A DNA stretch of 64,000 nucleotides, taken from contig LNAC01000769.1 in assembly GCA_002007465.1 (NCBI GenBank), positions 482,166 to 546,165 on the forward strand, written 5' to 3'. Positions 1-9,010 of this stretch are shown here, piece by piece (the stretch's first letter is position 1; each line of letters begins with the position of its first letter). The notes beneath the pieces are model-generated. The model saw nothing but the letters and a program-made list of their open reading frames with translations, was not told the DNA's origin and made no database searches. The position numbers and the translations under genes were made by a program. Source of the DNA: Ailurus styani (Eukaryota > Chordata > Mammalia > Carnivora > Ailuridae).

Positions 1-259
1 TCATCCAGCTGTAAGGAAACAAATCCCACCAACAACTTGAATGATCCTGGAAAAGGATTCTTACCCAGTCAAGCCTTCTGATAGAAACACAGCCCATGTG
101 ACAACTATACTGTAGCCTGGTGAGACCCTGAACAGAGGACATACCTAAGCTGTATCCGAACTCCTGACTCAGGGAAACTGTGAAATGATGCATTGTACTG
201 CTTTAAGCTCCTAACTTTGTGGTGATTTGTTCTGCAGCAATAGAAAATTAATACTTTGT
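1..259 (+). mobile_element. MaLR (MLT1-type) LTR, 3' part
   Basis: The stretch ends with the block typical of MLT1-class LTRs: a 'gaaactgtgaaatgatg' segment, a 'gctttaagctcctaactttg' segment and a 'gcagcaatagaaaattaat' end. The 5' part lies outside the window. Divergence from the remembered family pattern is high, as expected for a mammal-wide element. The subfamily is not resolved. No internal retroviral sequence follows. Confidence 0.6.
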
Positions 260-1959
260 TTCTATGTAACATCCCTGTGGTTGCTTCTAGAGAACAGACT
301 AAAGAGAAAAGAGTGAATGGGGACACACGAGTAACATAGGTAAGAAACAAAATGGTAATGTTGCAGGAGATGGAGGGAAGTGGAATGATTGGAGAAACAT
401 TTAGGAAGTCTTGCAGGTAGAAGATAAAGGAGAAGGGCATATCAGAAGTGACTCCTTGGTGTCTGGTTGTGGTACATCTGTGGTTTCCCAAAAATCTGAG
501 AAAAGAGAGAGTGAATGTATTTTTTAAAATACGAGTAAAGACATTGAAGAGATGCTAAAGCAACTAAGACTTGAAGAACAAATAATTCAGAGGGAAGGGA
601 CTTCCCAAAAAATAAGCTAAAACTTTCTGAGCCACTTCTCTCCTCAGAGCATTTACAGTGGGTGAGGAGTTGAGAAACCAGGAACAGATCCCTAGATAAA
701 AGGCAGAGAAACTAGCTGAACTTTTAGCATCAGGTTGTGGTACAAAAATTTATAATTTGACATTGCCAAGAAAGGCAGAATAAAAGATGTCAAGGTCCGA
801 AAAATAAGCCTGGTATGGAGAAGCAAGTCCAACTTTTAGTGGTTTCCTCCCTTAAGGTATTCATCTGATGATCGAGCTGTGCTGGACTAGATCTAAGAAG
901 CAGAACAGAAAGCTACCGAAAGTAGAGAGGAGGCTTTGGCAGGCTCAGGGTGCTCAGAAGACACAAATTGGAGGTCAGGGCATGTCAAGGAGAAGAGGCC
1001 TAGGTACACAGTAGGTGTCCCAGGCTTCCACTGGGAACCTATGGAAAGCTATATCCCAGGAGCAGAGATGAACCAGAAACAACAGAGACTTACAAAAATC
1101 GCAGCCTTGCCTCAAATCGGTTTAATGTCTAGTTGGATTTAGGTGGTCTGCTTCAATATACAGTGCCTACCAGAATATAGGAAAATCTTCCCCGGAGGAA
1201 GGTAATGTGTTCTAGAGCCTTTGCTATTTTTAATAGACAATTTTTTCAGGAAAAAACTACCAGACATATCAAGAAAGAAGGTCAAGGACAAAAAGACAAT
1301 AGAAACATACCCGCAGATGACAGAGTTTCCACACACGCACATTAAAATGCCTATGTTTGGTTGTCGGCTCTCAAATTCAAATTTTACCTTACTGGTAAGA
1401 TAATAGCGTAACCTGCTCTGTTTCCCGGATGCTGGCGGAAGACATGAGACTCTGGGATCAGAGAAAGGACTTCATCGCACCAGCCCAACAGGTAGCCCAA
1501 ACATCCACATATTTGCATTGCTTCTTTGCTTCCAAGATCTGCAGGGGCAAGGTGACATGACTCAGAGGAATGCTATGTGCACCGTGGGCTTACACAGGGA
1601 GGGACACCAAACCTAGGGACCCACAGCTTTATAGCTGGTAGTAAGAGAGCCCGCTCTCTGGCCTGGAGAGAGACATTACATCACCCCTGAAAATTGCTGG
1701 CTGAAAACACCATCTTAAGAAATAGACCAGATAAAGGGTGGCCAGTGTCTTTGGTTCTTGGCATCCCCAGCAGGAACAGAAAGTGATGCTTAGAGCCGAG
1801 GACAGATTGTCCCAACAAGTTGTGTTCCAGAGAATAGATGACAGAGTGGGAAGTGCTATTAAGAACCCAAACTGATAGAATTATATGGACATGCTTGAAC
1901 TGAAGTATTCAATAAATGAATTTTAAGTTCCTTAGATGAGTTTATAGCAATTATAAGCA
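260..1959. other. Unassigned sequence, no gene seen
   Basis: About 1.7 kb, A- and G-rich on the + strand, with no open frame above about 70 codons apart from a short one that looks like chance. It lies between an LTR end and an ancient L1 fragment. Much of it may be older, unrecognisable L1, but I cannot show that by eye. Confidence 0.5.
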
Positions 1960-2730
1960 ATTAGAAGAGAGAATTCGTGAACTCAAACTAAAAGAGTAGA
2001 ACATATCTAGTCTAAAGCACAGAAAGGCAAAAAGTTAAATGTACGTAAATAAAGTAAGAAACATTAAATACTGCTGGAGGCACTCATTAATGGATCATTG
2101 TTGTCCTGGAAGAAAAGAGTAGGAAAGGGGCCCAAACAATATTTCAAGAGGAAATGACAGGTGATGCACATTCAGCCCGTATTCGAGAAGCTCGGTGATT
2201 CCCAGTCTGGACAAATTCAAAGTAAAATTTCAAAAACCAAAAGGCAAAGAGAAAATCCTTGAAGGGATCCAGAGGGAAAAATTATACACATTATGCTCAA
2301 AGGAGTAAAAATAAGGCAGCAACTGGCTTCTCAACGAATATGGAGGAATTCAGATGATAAGAAAAAAAATAACATCTTTAAAGTGTTGGGAGAAAATAAG
2401 GATCCACCTGGATTTCTGCGTCTTGTGGAAATGTTTTTTAAAAGTCGATGTGAAATAAAGGCATTTTTAGACAAATAAGAACTGAGAGATTTTGTCAGTG
2501 GCAGAACTTCACTGAAGAAATTCTAAAGGAAGCTTTTCAGGTAAAAGAAGAAGAATCCCATTGGAAACAGATACAGTTAGAAATGAAGAGCAATAGAAGC
2601 AATAAATATAAATGAATATCGACTGTGCAGAATCATAACAATGTCTTGCGATCTAAATGATGTGTAGAATGTATCGAGTTAAAATGCATGGAAATAATTA
2701 TTCAAAGACATTAAGGGACAAACGGAGTTC
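1960..2730 (+). mobile_element. Ancient L1 5'-region fragment
   Basis: The order of short blocks matches the 5' region of old mammalian L1s: 'aaggcaaagagaaaatcc', then a run around 'aacatctttaaagtg', then 'gtgaaataaaggcattttt', then 'ctgagagattttgtcag', then 'ctaaaggaagcttttcagg', then 'gaaatgaagagcaatagaag'. A 61-codon open frame at 2293-2478 is a relic of this segment. The match is by remembered block order, so the family (old L1 or HAL1-like) is uncertain. Confidence 0.55.
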
Positions 2731-3398
2731 CCGTGTTGTCATAGTATTTGAATACCAGTGGCAAAAAATCATAATTCATATTAGACTTTAAAAAGTCATG
2801 GGTGCATGCTCTCATATTTAGAATCACCGCTGAAAGTAAGGTAACAAACTAGAGGGGAAAGAAGAAATGCGAAAAACAGAATGAATATTGGTGCCATTCA
2901 TTCGATGGTGAACTCTGGAGAGTTTCAAGAACAGGGGTAAACATGCTGGTTGGATAGATTCGTGTGGATCTCAGAAGAGATATCAGAGCTAGAGGCAAAT
3001 TCTTTTGAGGCATCTTCCAGGTAAAACTGAAGAAGAGTGAAGAATATTTCATTTTTGCAGGTCAGTCATTAGTTTATCTCGCTTTCTCTGCTGCTTGCAT
3101 CCAAGTGATGATGGAATAGGTAGCAGATTCCCCAGGAGGAAATCGGATGCAGCAACATAAGGCAGTAAGGGACACAAGGGTCCAAAGCTTTCACCGCCTA
3201 GTCATCTCCTCCGATAATCTTGGTCCATCCATAGGTGAGCAGAACTCACCTGATAGGGGACAAATGTCGTAACACGTAATATATCACATTAAACTTTCCA
3301 TAGTAAAATGCCCAAAATAGGAATGCTTCATCTTTAAAAATTGAAAAGCAAGAATAATGGTTATGATTTTAAATATATAATCACTGTAATGGTCTGGG
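2731..3398. other. Unassigned sequence, no gene seen
   Basis: AT-rich, apparently single-copy or too decayed to name. It may include more of the ancient L1 to its left. Ends at the T-rich stretch that begins the duplicated block around the N at 3484. Confidence 0.5.
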
Positions 3399-3575
3399 TT
3401 TTTTTGTTTTTTGTTTTTTGTTTTTTTGTTTTTTTAGATAGATGTGTTTATCTTTACTCCCTCTGGCAGCACAGTACATTAAANTGTTTTTTGTTTTTTT
3501 TGTTTTTTTTTTGTTTTTTGTTTTTTTAGATAGATGTGTTTATCTTTACTCCCTCTGGCAGCACAGTACATTAAA
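3399..3575. repeat. Direct duplication around single N (3484)
   Basis: Two identical 48-bp copies (3436-3483 and 3528-3575, starting 'agatagatgtgtttatcttt') are each preceded by an irregular (TTTTTTG)n stretch and separated by one N plus the second T/G-rich run. The copy ends exactly at the N. This is what is left when overlapping contig ends are joined without being merged. Open frames that cross the N here are artefacts. Confidence 0.85.
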
Positions 3576-3584
3576 AAAAGTGAT

Positions 3585-3778
3585 GGGGCGCCTGGGTGGC
3601 TCAGTGGGTTAAAGCCTCTGCCTTCGGCTCAGGTCATGATCTCAGGGTCCTGGGATCGAGCCCCGTGTCACGCTCTCTGCTCACCAGGGAGCCTGCTTCC
3701 CCCTCTCTCTGTGCCTGCCTCTCTGCCTGCCTCTCTCTCTGTGTCAAGTAAATAAATAAAATCTTTAAAAAAAAAAAA
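3585..3778 (+). mobile_element. Can-SINE (tRNA-Lys-derived)
   Basis: Full-length carnivoran SINE. It has the tRNA-like head 'gggcgcctgggtggctcag' with pol III A-box-like sequence, the 'ttcggctcaggtcatgatct' middle, a CT-rich part with 'tgcctgcctctctgcctgcc', and the end 'aaataaataaaatctttaaa' with a poly(A) tail. The head reads 'gtgggttaaagcctctgcc', the youngest type in this window and the one I associate with mustelids. Its left edge touches the artefactual duplication around 3484. Confidence 0.95.
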
Positions 3779-5512
3779 GCGACCATCTCTAGTTCATCTG
3801 TGCAAAATGCTCAATACCTCTGATGTTAAACCTGTGAAGAATTTTGCTCAATCATTCTTTATTGACATCTGGGATCAAGCTTTGAGTCATTTTGCATTTA
3901 TTGGGTTCCTTGAGCACAATTTCCCATGTTCCAATGTCGAAAAACGCCCTCCCCATTGTCAGATCGTCGAGGGTGTTGTGATAGTCATTTTAAGGAGTTT
4001 CATCACTTCCCTGAAAGCTTCTCTTCTTTATTTTGTCTCAAAAAAAAAAAAGAGTAATGGAATAGATTTCATTCACTCATGAGGTCTGGTCGGATTTGTA
4101 AAAGACTGAGGCTGGTCTTCAGTGTATTTCGTGGTTTTGTAAAACTATGAATTCTTACCCCTTCCCTCCTGATGGCAGCTCGAGTGTCAGCAACCTGTGA
4201 GTTCAGCCTAAATTATTTTTCCTTTGGGCGTGTCTGTGCTGGGTTTCCCTCGTCCTTTCCCACATGCGCCGCTGAGCCCGTGTTGCCATGACAGACCCGG
4301 TGACCTCCTTCTGCTCAGGGTCCCCACAGCTGGGCCCACACCCCCACGGCCCTCATGCCTCTGCAGCTCAGGCCCTCCGTGACCGTGGTGACCCTGGCAT
4401 CTGATGCTGCCCGTGCGGCGGGCCTGAGCGCCCCAGTTCAGTGTAACCTGTTCTGCCTCTGCACTGCCTCCTGTGACCAGCCTCCCAGCCGGTACTTCTC
4501 GATCCAGTAAGTCCAGATCTGAAACCCGAGCCTCCCGAGCCCCCACTGCTGGGTTAGCCTGTGGCTGAGGCTGAAACACACAGCAGAGGATGCTAGAGGT
4601 CAGTGTTCTCAACGTGAGTCATTTCCAGCTCTGCAGATGACCTCGAGGGACCGAGCTTCCTTCACAGTGAGATCATTGCACCTTCCTCTCATCCTAAAAT
4701 GTTCATATCAAAGAGGCCCTTCCTTGGGCTTGCTCTGACATGATGCAGAGGAGAGTGATGCTTTCGGGATGGCTCTTAAAGCTCTGATTGATTCCATCTT
4801 GGGGACTGTGCGTGGGGGAATCAGAGGCGAATGTCTTTAATGACCCCCAGTTGCTGAAAAACAGGAATCTCTGCATCTCGAGGTGTCACCTCACTTATGC
4901 ATCACTGTCACACCTGCAAATGCTGGTTGAACCTTTTCTTTCTGTCCTTGGGGTGAAAAAGAAAGGCGTGGCTTGAGAGATGTCTTAGCCGGCACGATGG
5001 TGGACTTCTCTGGGGACATTTAGATTAGCGATGCATCTACAGTTTAAGAGGAATATTCTTTTCTTTTCTCCAGTTTCCTGTGTTTCCACACACTTGGGTC
5101 CTTCTCCGACTCGGGCTCTGGGGACGAAGATGGAGCCTATTGATGTTCCTGGAAAGGGCAAGGATAGAGTGGAGACCCCAAGGGTGGGGGGCCAGTGCTG
5201 TGCTCTGAGCACTTTGACAGATTCCTGGACCGCATCCCAGACCAAGAGAGGCAGAACATCAGAGAGCTGGCATCTCTGCTCTTCCAGAACTCCCCTCAGT
5301 GCTTCTGATCATCATCCTGATTTGGAAACCACTTTCCTGGGGGGCCTTGTCCCTGTGTTGTCACCCGTGGACTTGATGGAGATGCTCACCATAACCAAGG
5401 CTTGGTCTTTGATATGATCAGATTGAGGAAGCCAGGCTGGGACTCAAAGAGGTTGCAAGAAGGGGAAACCATGAGAGAGACAAAGACTCTTCTCAACTGC
5501 AAGCAGACGAGG
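3779..5512. other. Unassigned sequence, no gene seen
   Basis: Mixed composition, with a GC-richer part near 4200-4600. The longest open frames are a 134-codon frame on the minus strand (4208-4612) and a 128-codon frame on the plus strand (5031-5417). Neither resembles a protein family I know, and neither has evident splice or promoter context. I treat both as chance. Confidence 0.5.
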
Positions 5513-5765
5513 TCATCATTCATTCAACACCTATTTACTGTGCACCTACTATATAGCAGGTGCTTTGCCAGATGCTAGGGACGCAGCAGTGAATAAGACT
5601 GACAAAATCCCTGCTCCCAAGGACCATGAAATCAGGGAGCTCTCTAATAAACCAGCCAAAGACAGGGCTGCTCGGCCCGGCGGGGATTTCGTTTTTTTCA
5701 CTTCTATAATCCCCCAAACTAGAACAATGCCTAGTACATAGAAGGCCATTGCTGAATAAAGAAAG
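5513..5765 (+). mobile_element. L2 LINE fragments
   Basis: The block 'acctatttactgtgcaccta' followed by 'ctatatagcaggtgctttg' and 'gacgcagcagtgaataagac' is the usual L2 pattern. A second piece near 5700-5760 ('gtacatagaaggccattgct' then 'gaataaa') resembles the L2 3' end. Unrecognised sequence lies between them, so this may be one indel-scarred element. Confidence 0.6.
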
Positions 5766-6724
5766 AATGTATTTCAGATAGAGATACAACTCTGGAGGGT
5801 AACAGGACAAAGAGAGAGGCTGGGTGGAGCCAAGCTTGTAGGTACAGCTTCCGAGAAGGTCCTGAGCTTGGAAACAGGGCGAGGAGCTACCCCTCCATTC
5901 TGCCCCCCGTTTCTCCAGCTCTATAGATCAAGAGCAGTTTTGGGCACCACTCATCTCTTTCCTTCCAAGGGATACTTCAGTTAATTAGCCACTACCTTAA
6001 ATTCCTGTGGATCAAACATGCTGATGACCACCTCATCCTCGCTGCCGTTGTGTAAATATGCCCACTTGGCTTCGGGTGCCTCACTTGGCCTCGGCTCTTC
6101 CAGGCTCCCATCCTGCCCATCTGAGTCACCAGAACTGGCCCCCAGAGAGTAGCCACCACAAAACTTTTTGGGGACAGTGGTGCTCTTCTCCTTTCTCAGT
6201 GACTCAGGAAGAGTCTTTGGGTGCTCTCTGTGGAAGCAATGACATTTTTGTGTATCTGCATGTGCGCTTGGGTCTGTGTGTCTGTGGGTGCATGCGAGGC
6301 GCTCCAGTATTCTGTTTTCCTAAGCCTTTGGGTTCGTCCTCAACGTTCGCCCAGGGGAGTTCTGGTAACTCAGCCTCATTAAGAGTAGCCCATGGTTGAG
6401 TTTAATTTTAGCCAACCCACGAAGTAAACTGTTAGAGCCACCTTAGCTGCATGAGTCAATGTATTAAATCCAGAATCACTCGTCAATAAACCCTGATGGA
6501 TAAATTAGGACCAACCGAGTGTTGTATTCTGTGCTCCTTAGTCTCCTGTCAACAAAACCTGTTCTCAGGTACATTCTGCAGGTTTCCGCTGATGGGAATG
6601 GGCAAAATCTTGCAGTTCTTTTTGAGTGTAAGTCATTTCCTCCTGGCCAGACTTTGCTGTGTCTCTGGAGCATGCTGAGATCTGACCCCAGTTATGGGTC
6701 CAAGGGCAAGTGGTGGCTTGCTTG
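5766..6724. other. Unassigned sequence, no gene seen
   Basis: No repeat family or coding potential recognised. A 113-codon frame at 6058-6399 shows no recognisable domain and is probably chance. Confidence 0.5.
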
Positions 6725-6758
6725 CTTCCTTCCTTCCTTTTCTTTCTTTCCTTTTTTC

Positions 6759-6791
<33 letters not shown>

Positions 6792-6810
6792 CTTTTCTTT
6801 TCTTTTCTTT

Positions 6811-6854
<44 letters not shown>

Positions 6855-6960
6855 TTCTTTCTTTCTTCTTTCTCTCTCTCCCTTTCTCTTCCTTTCCTTT
6901 CCTTTCCTTTCCTTTCCTTTCCTCTCCTCTCCTCTCCTCTCCTCTCCTTATTCCTTCCTT
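6725..6960 (+). repeat. Polypyrimidine tract (TTCC/TTTTC/TTTC/TCTCC)n
   Basis: No purine occurs on the + strand from 6725 to 6949 (225 nt). Internally it passes from (TTCC)n to (TTTTC)n, (TTTC)n, (TTTCC)n and (CTCTC)n blocks, ending in (CCTT)n. It lies directly next to an L1 3' end in minus orientation, where that element's poly(A) tail would show as T's on this strand, so it probably grew from the tail. The 90-160 codon frames through it (poly Ser/Phe/Leu, or Arg/Lys/Glu on the other strand) are simple-repeat translations. Confidence 0.95.
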
Positions 6961-7110
6961 CCTTATTATGTTTTTTATTTGAATTCCAGAATACTTAATA
7001 TACAGTGTTATATTAGTTTCAGGTGTACAGTATAGTGATGGGACAATTATATGCATTACTCAGTGCTCATCATAGGTGTACGCTTTAGTCCCCATCACCT
7101 GGAAAAGTTA
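6961..7110 (-). mobile_element. L1 3' end (older carnivoran type)
   Basis: The sequence 'tatacagtgttatattagtt', 'tcaggtgtacagtatagtga' and 'cagtgctcatcataggtgta' is the reverse complement of the L1 3' end. The insertion is 5'-truncated after about 150 bp, ending near 'cccatcacctgg'. Its tail is the polypyrimidine tract at 6725-6960. Confidence 0.85.
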
Positions 7111-7240
7111 CTATTAACTATCAAGAAAAGGTGATTTCCTAATTTCACTGCTATCTCAGTGCGTTTAGTATGCAGTCTGTAGGGAGCAGAGAGTATTTTT
7201 TGCCATCACCTTCCGAGTATCCTGTGATCACCATGTAAGG

Positions 7241-7431
7241 CAGTGGTTCTCAGCTGGGGGCGACTTTGCCCCACAGGGAACATGTGAGGCAATGTCTGGA
7301 GACATTTTCTGTCGTGGCGACTCGGGGGCCGGCATGCCGTGCCGGCGAGTGGGTGGAGGTCAGCGATGTTGGACCACCCTTCTCAACAGAACCATTCAGC
7401 TCCAGTTGTCAACAGTGCTGAGGTGGGCAAA
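7241..7431 (+). mobile_element. MER5A (hAT-Charlie non-autonomous DNA transposon)
   Basis: Begins with the MER5A terminal sequence 'cagtggttctcagctggggg', continues with 'ggcaatgtctggagacattt', and ends near 'cagtgctgaggtgggcaaac', the position of the opposite terminal repeat. Length close to the family's usual 189 bp. Central part CpG-rich and diverged. Confidence 0.8.
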
Positions 7432-7575
7432 CTCACCATAAGGGATTTAATGATAGAATTTATTCAGTGTCGAGGCTCCGAATGACACACAAAGCTGGCT
7501 TTCTCTGGGCTCTGATGATGAATTTATTCTAGATTCAGTTTGAACAAACATTTACTGGGTTCCTCCTGAATGACC

Positions 7576-7746
7576 CTTCCTGCATCATTATCCGACACCA
7601 TGAGCCTCTTTTTATAAAAAAGAGCCCTAATTGAGAGAGGGTCTTGCCCAACGTTGGAGCNCTTCCTGCATCATTATCCGACATCATGAGCCTCTTTTTA
7701 TAAAAAAGAGCCCTAATTGAGAGAGGGTCTTGCCCAACGTTGGAGC
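7576..7746. repeat. Direct duplication around single N (7661)
   Basis: Two 85-bp copies (7576-7660 and 7662-7746) start 'cttcctgcatcattatccga' and differ at one position only, C at 7598 and T at 7684. The N lies exactly between them. The single difference fits two alleles, or one sequencing error, of the same locus. Confidence 0.9.
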
Positions 7747-7790
7747 ATCAGCAAGTAGGGAGCAAGGATTTGAACTCAGAATCTGTGCTG

Positions 7791-7870
7791 TCATGGTGAC
7801 ACCACAGTGGGGAATGGCTGTCATGGTGGCACCACAGTGGGGGATGGCTATCATGGTGGCACCCCACGGT
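7791..7870 (+). repeat. 30-bp tandem repeat, 2.7 copies
   Basis: Units begin 'tcatggtggcaccacagtgg' at 7791, 7821 and 7851. The first two are complete, and the third breaks up after about 20 bp. Units differ by a few substitutions. Open in one + frame (repeated Met-Ala-Val/Ile-Met-Val-Ala-Pro), but there is no other sign of coding. Confidence 0.85.
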
Positions 7871-8040
7871 CCTTGCTTGGCCGTGCTCCTCGCTTACGGA
7901 GCCTCGATGGGGCGCAAGGTCTGGCCATACGATGTCATTCACATGTCAACATCCTTCTGAGAATGAGTGCTGAATTCCTGTCGTTTGAAATGGGCTCTGC
8001 GAGAGACTGAATGGGCGACAGCAAAGCAATTATTTCTTTC

Positions 8041-8510
8041 CTTCTTTTTCTGCCTGCGTCCTCTGGTCTGCTTCAGAGGCACACAGGGGAAACATTCCAC
8101 GGGTGTGGAGCACCGGCGGGCGGCTGTGAATGGGTCTGAGCCCCATGACGCGGAATGAAGGGGCAACGGGCAGCTTCGAGCCTTTCTCATGGGAGGCCAT
8201 GTCTGCTGGTGTCACTTCAAGAGCGTGGTGACCGAGGGCCCCCCCCTGCCACAGTGCAAGGGCTCGGCCAGACTCTCGGGCCCCCAGGACGTCACAAATT
8301 CCCGCCTGCCCATGTTTCCCTTCACTGAACCCAGCGTGGGCCCGTGCTGCTCGGTGCTGACGCCTTGAAACGTGCAGCTGCTTTGGAGAAGGAAACTTTT
8401 CATTTCCTTTGGCATCGATGAGCTCTCGAAAGCTGGGCAGATGTTCCTCTGAGCAGCAGCGCTGCCCCAAGGAGCAGGTGGGCGGTCGATGTCTAACCTG
8501 TTGCCGGGCA
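8041..8510. promoter_or_regulatory. CpG-rich block, weak CpG-island candidate
   Basis: By hand I count roughly 26 CpG in about 470 bp at a GC content near 58%, so an observed/expected ratio of about 0.7, well above the CpG-poor surroundings. No interspersed repeat is recognisable in it. Minus-strand frames of 146 and 102 codons overlap here, as expected for GC-rich DNA. It could be an orphan CpG island, an old exon or just GC-rich sequence. No promoter motif was identified. Confidence 0.35.
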
Positions 8511-8519
8511 GCTCAGGCA

Positions 8520-9010
8520 TCAGGAAAGAGACTTAATCTCCAACGATTAAACATGAAGTGCTTTCTAACATTTAATCATTAGGGTCGTTTTATGATTGTG
8601 AAAGCAGCAGTAAAGCAAGGGGGAGAGAAGTTTACTGCTTCTTAACTTGAGCAGCAAATTGAATTTCTATCGACGAGGAGAAGGGCTTCTCCCTCTGGAT
8701 GGAAAGCATGGGCGGGGGTTTGTGGGTTTAGAAAAAATACAGTAATAACATTTATAGAGATGAAGCTGTCAACACTACCCCTAATGCTGCAGATTAATTT
8801 TGACAGCCCTGTTTACAATGCAGGGGAGAGCGGAATCGCCTGTGTCCCTGGGGAATATGTCTAAAGATGAAACTAGAAAAACACAAGTATTTGCTGTGCT
8901 TGCTTGGCTGTATTTAATCTTTAAAAATTTTTTTTCCTCCTTGTACAAACTTCCATCCATAGGTGTGAACACATTAGCATAAATGACTCTCTGTACCCTG
9001 GGCATATTTT
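8520..9010. promoter_or_regulatory. Candidate conserved non-coding element
   Basis: Repeat-free sequence next to the CpG-rich block, with several homeodomain-like cores ('catttaatcattaggg', 'gcagattaattttgacagc') and well-formed AT/GC alternation, unlike decayed transposon DNA. There is no coding potential in it beyond 60-75 codon frames. Conservation cannot be seen from one sequence, so this is an inference. Confidence 0.25.

Noticed and set aside
3585..3660. tRNA gene-like sequence in Can-SINE heads
   Set aside because: The tRNA-Lys resemblance is the origin of the SINE family. The heads are followed by SINE bodies and cannot fold as functional tRNA.
4208..4612. 134-codon minus-strand frame
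   Set aside because: Low-complexity Gly/Arg/Ser composition in a CpG-containing patch, with no family resemblance.
6565..7056. Lys/Arg/Glu-rich and Ser/Phe/Leu-rich frames of 90-163 codons
   Set aside because: They are translations of the polypyrimidine tract on either strand.
7576..7870. CRISPR-like or satellite array from several direct repeats in 300 bp
   Set aside because: It is one assembly duplication plus a 2.7-unit minisatellite. There are no regular spacers and the sequence is mammalian.
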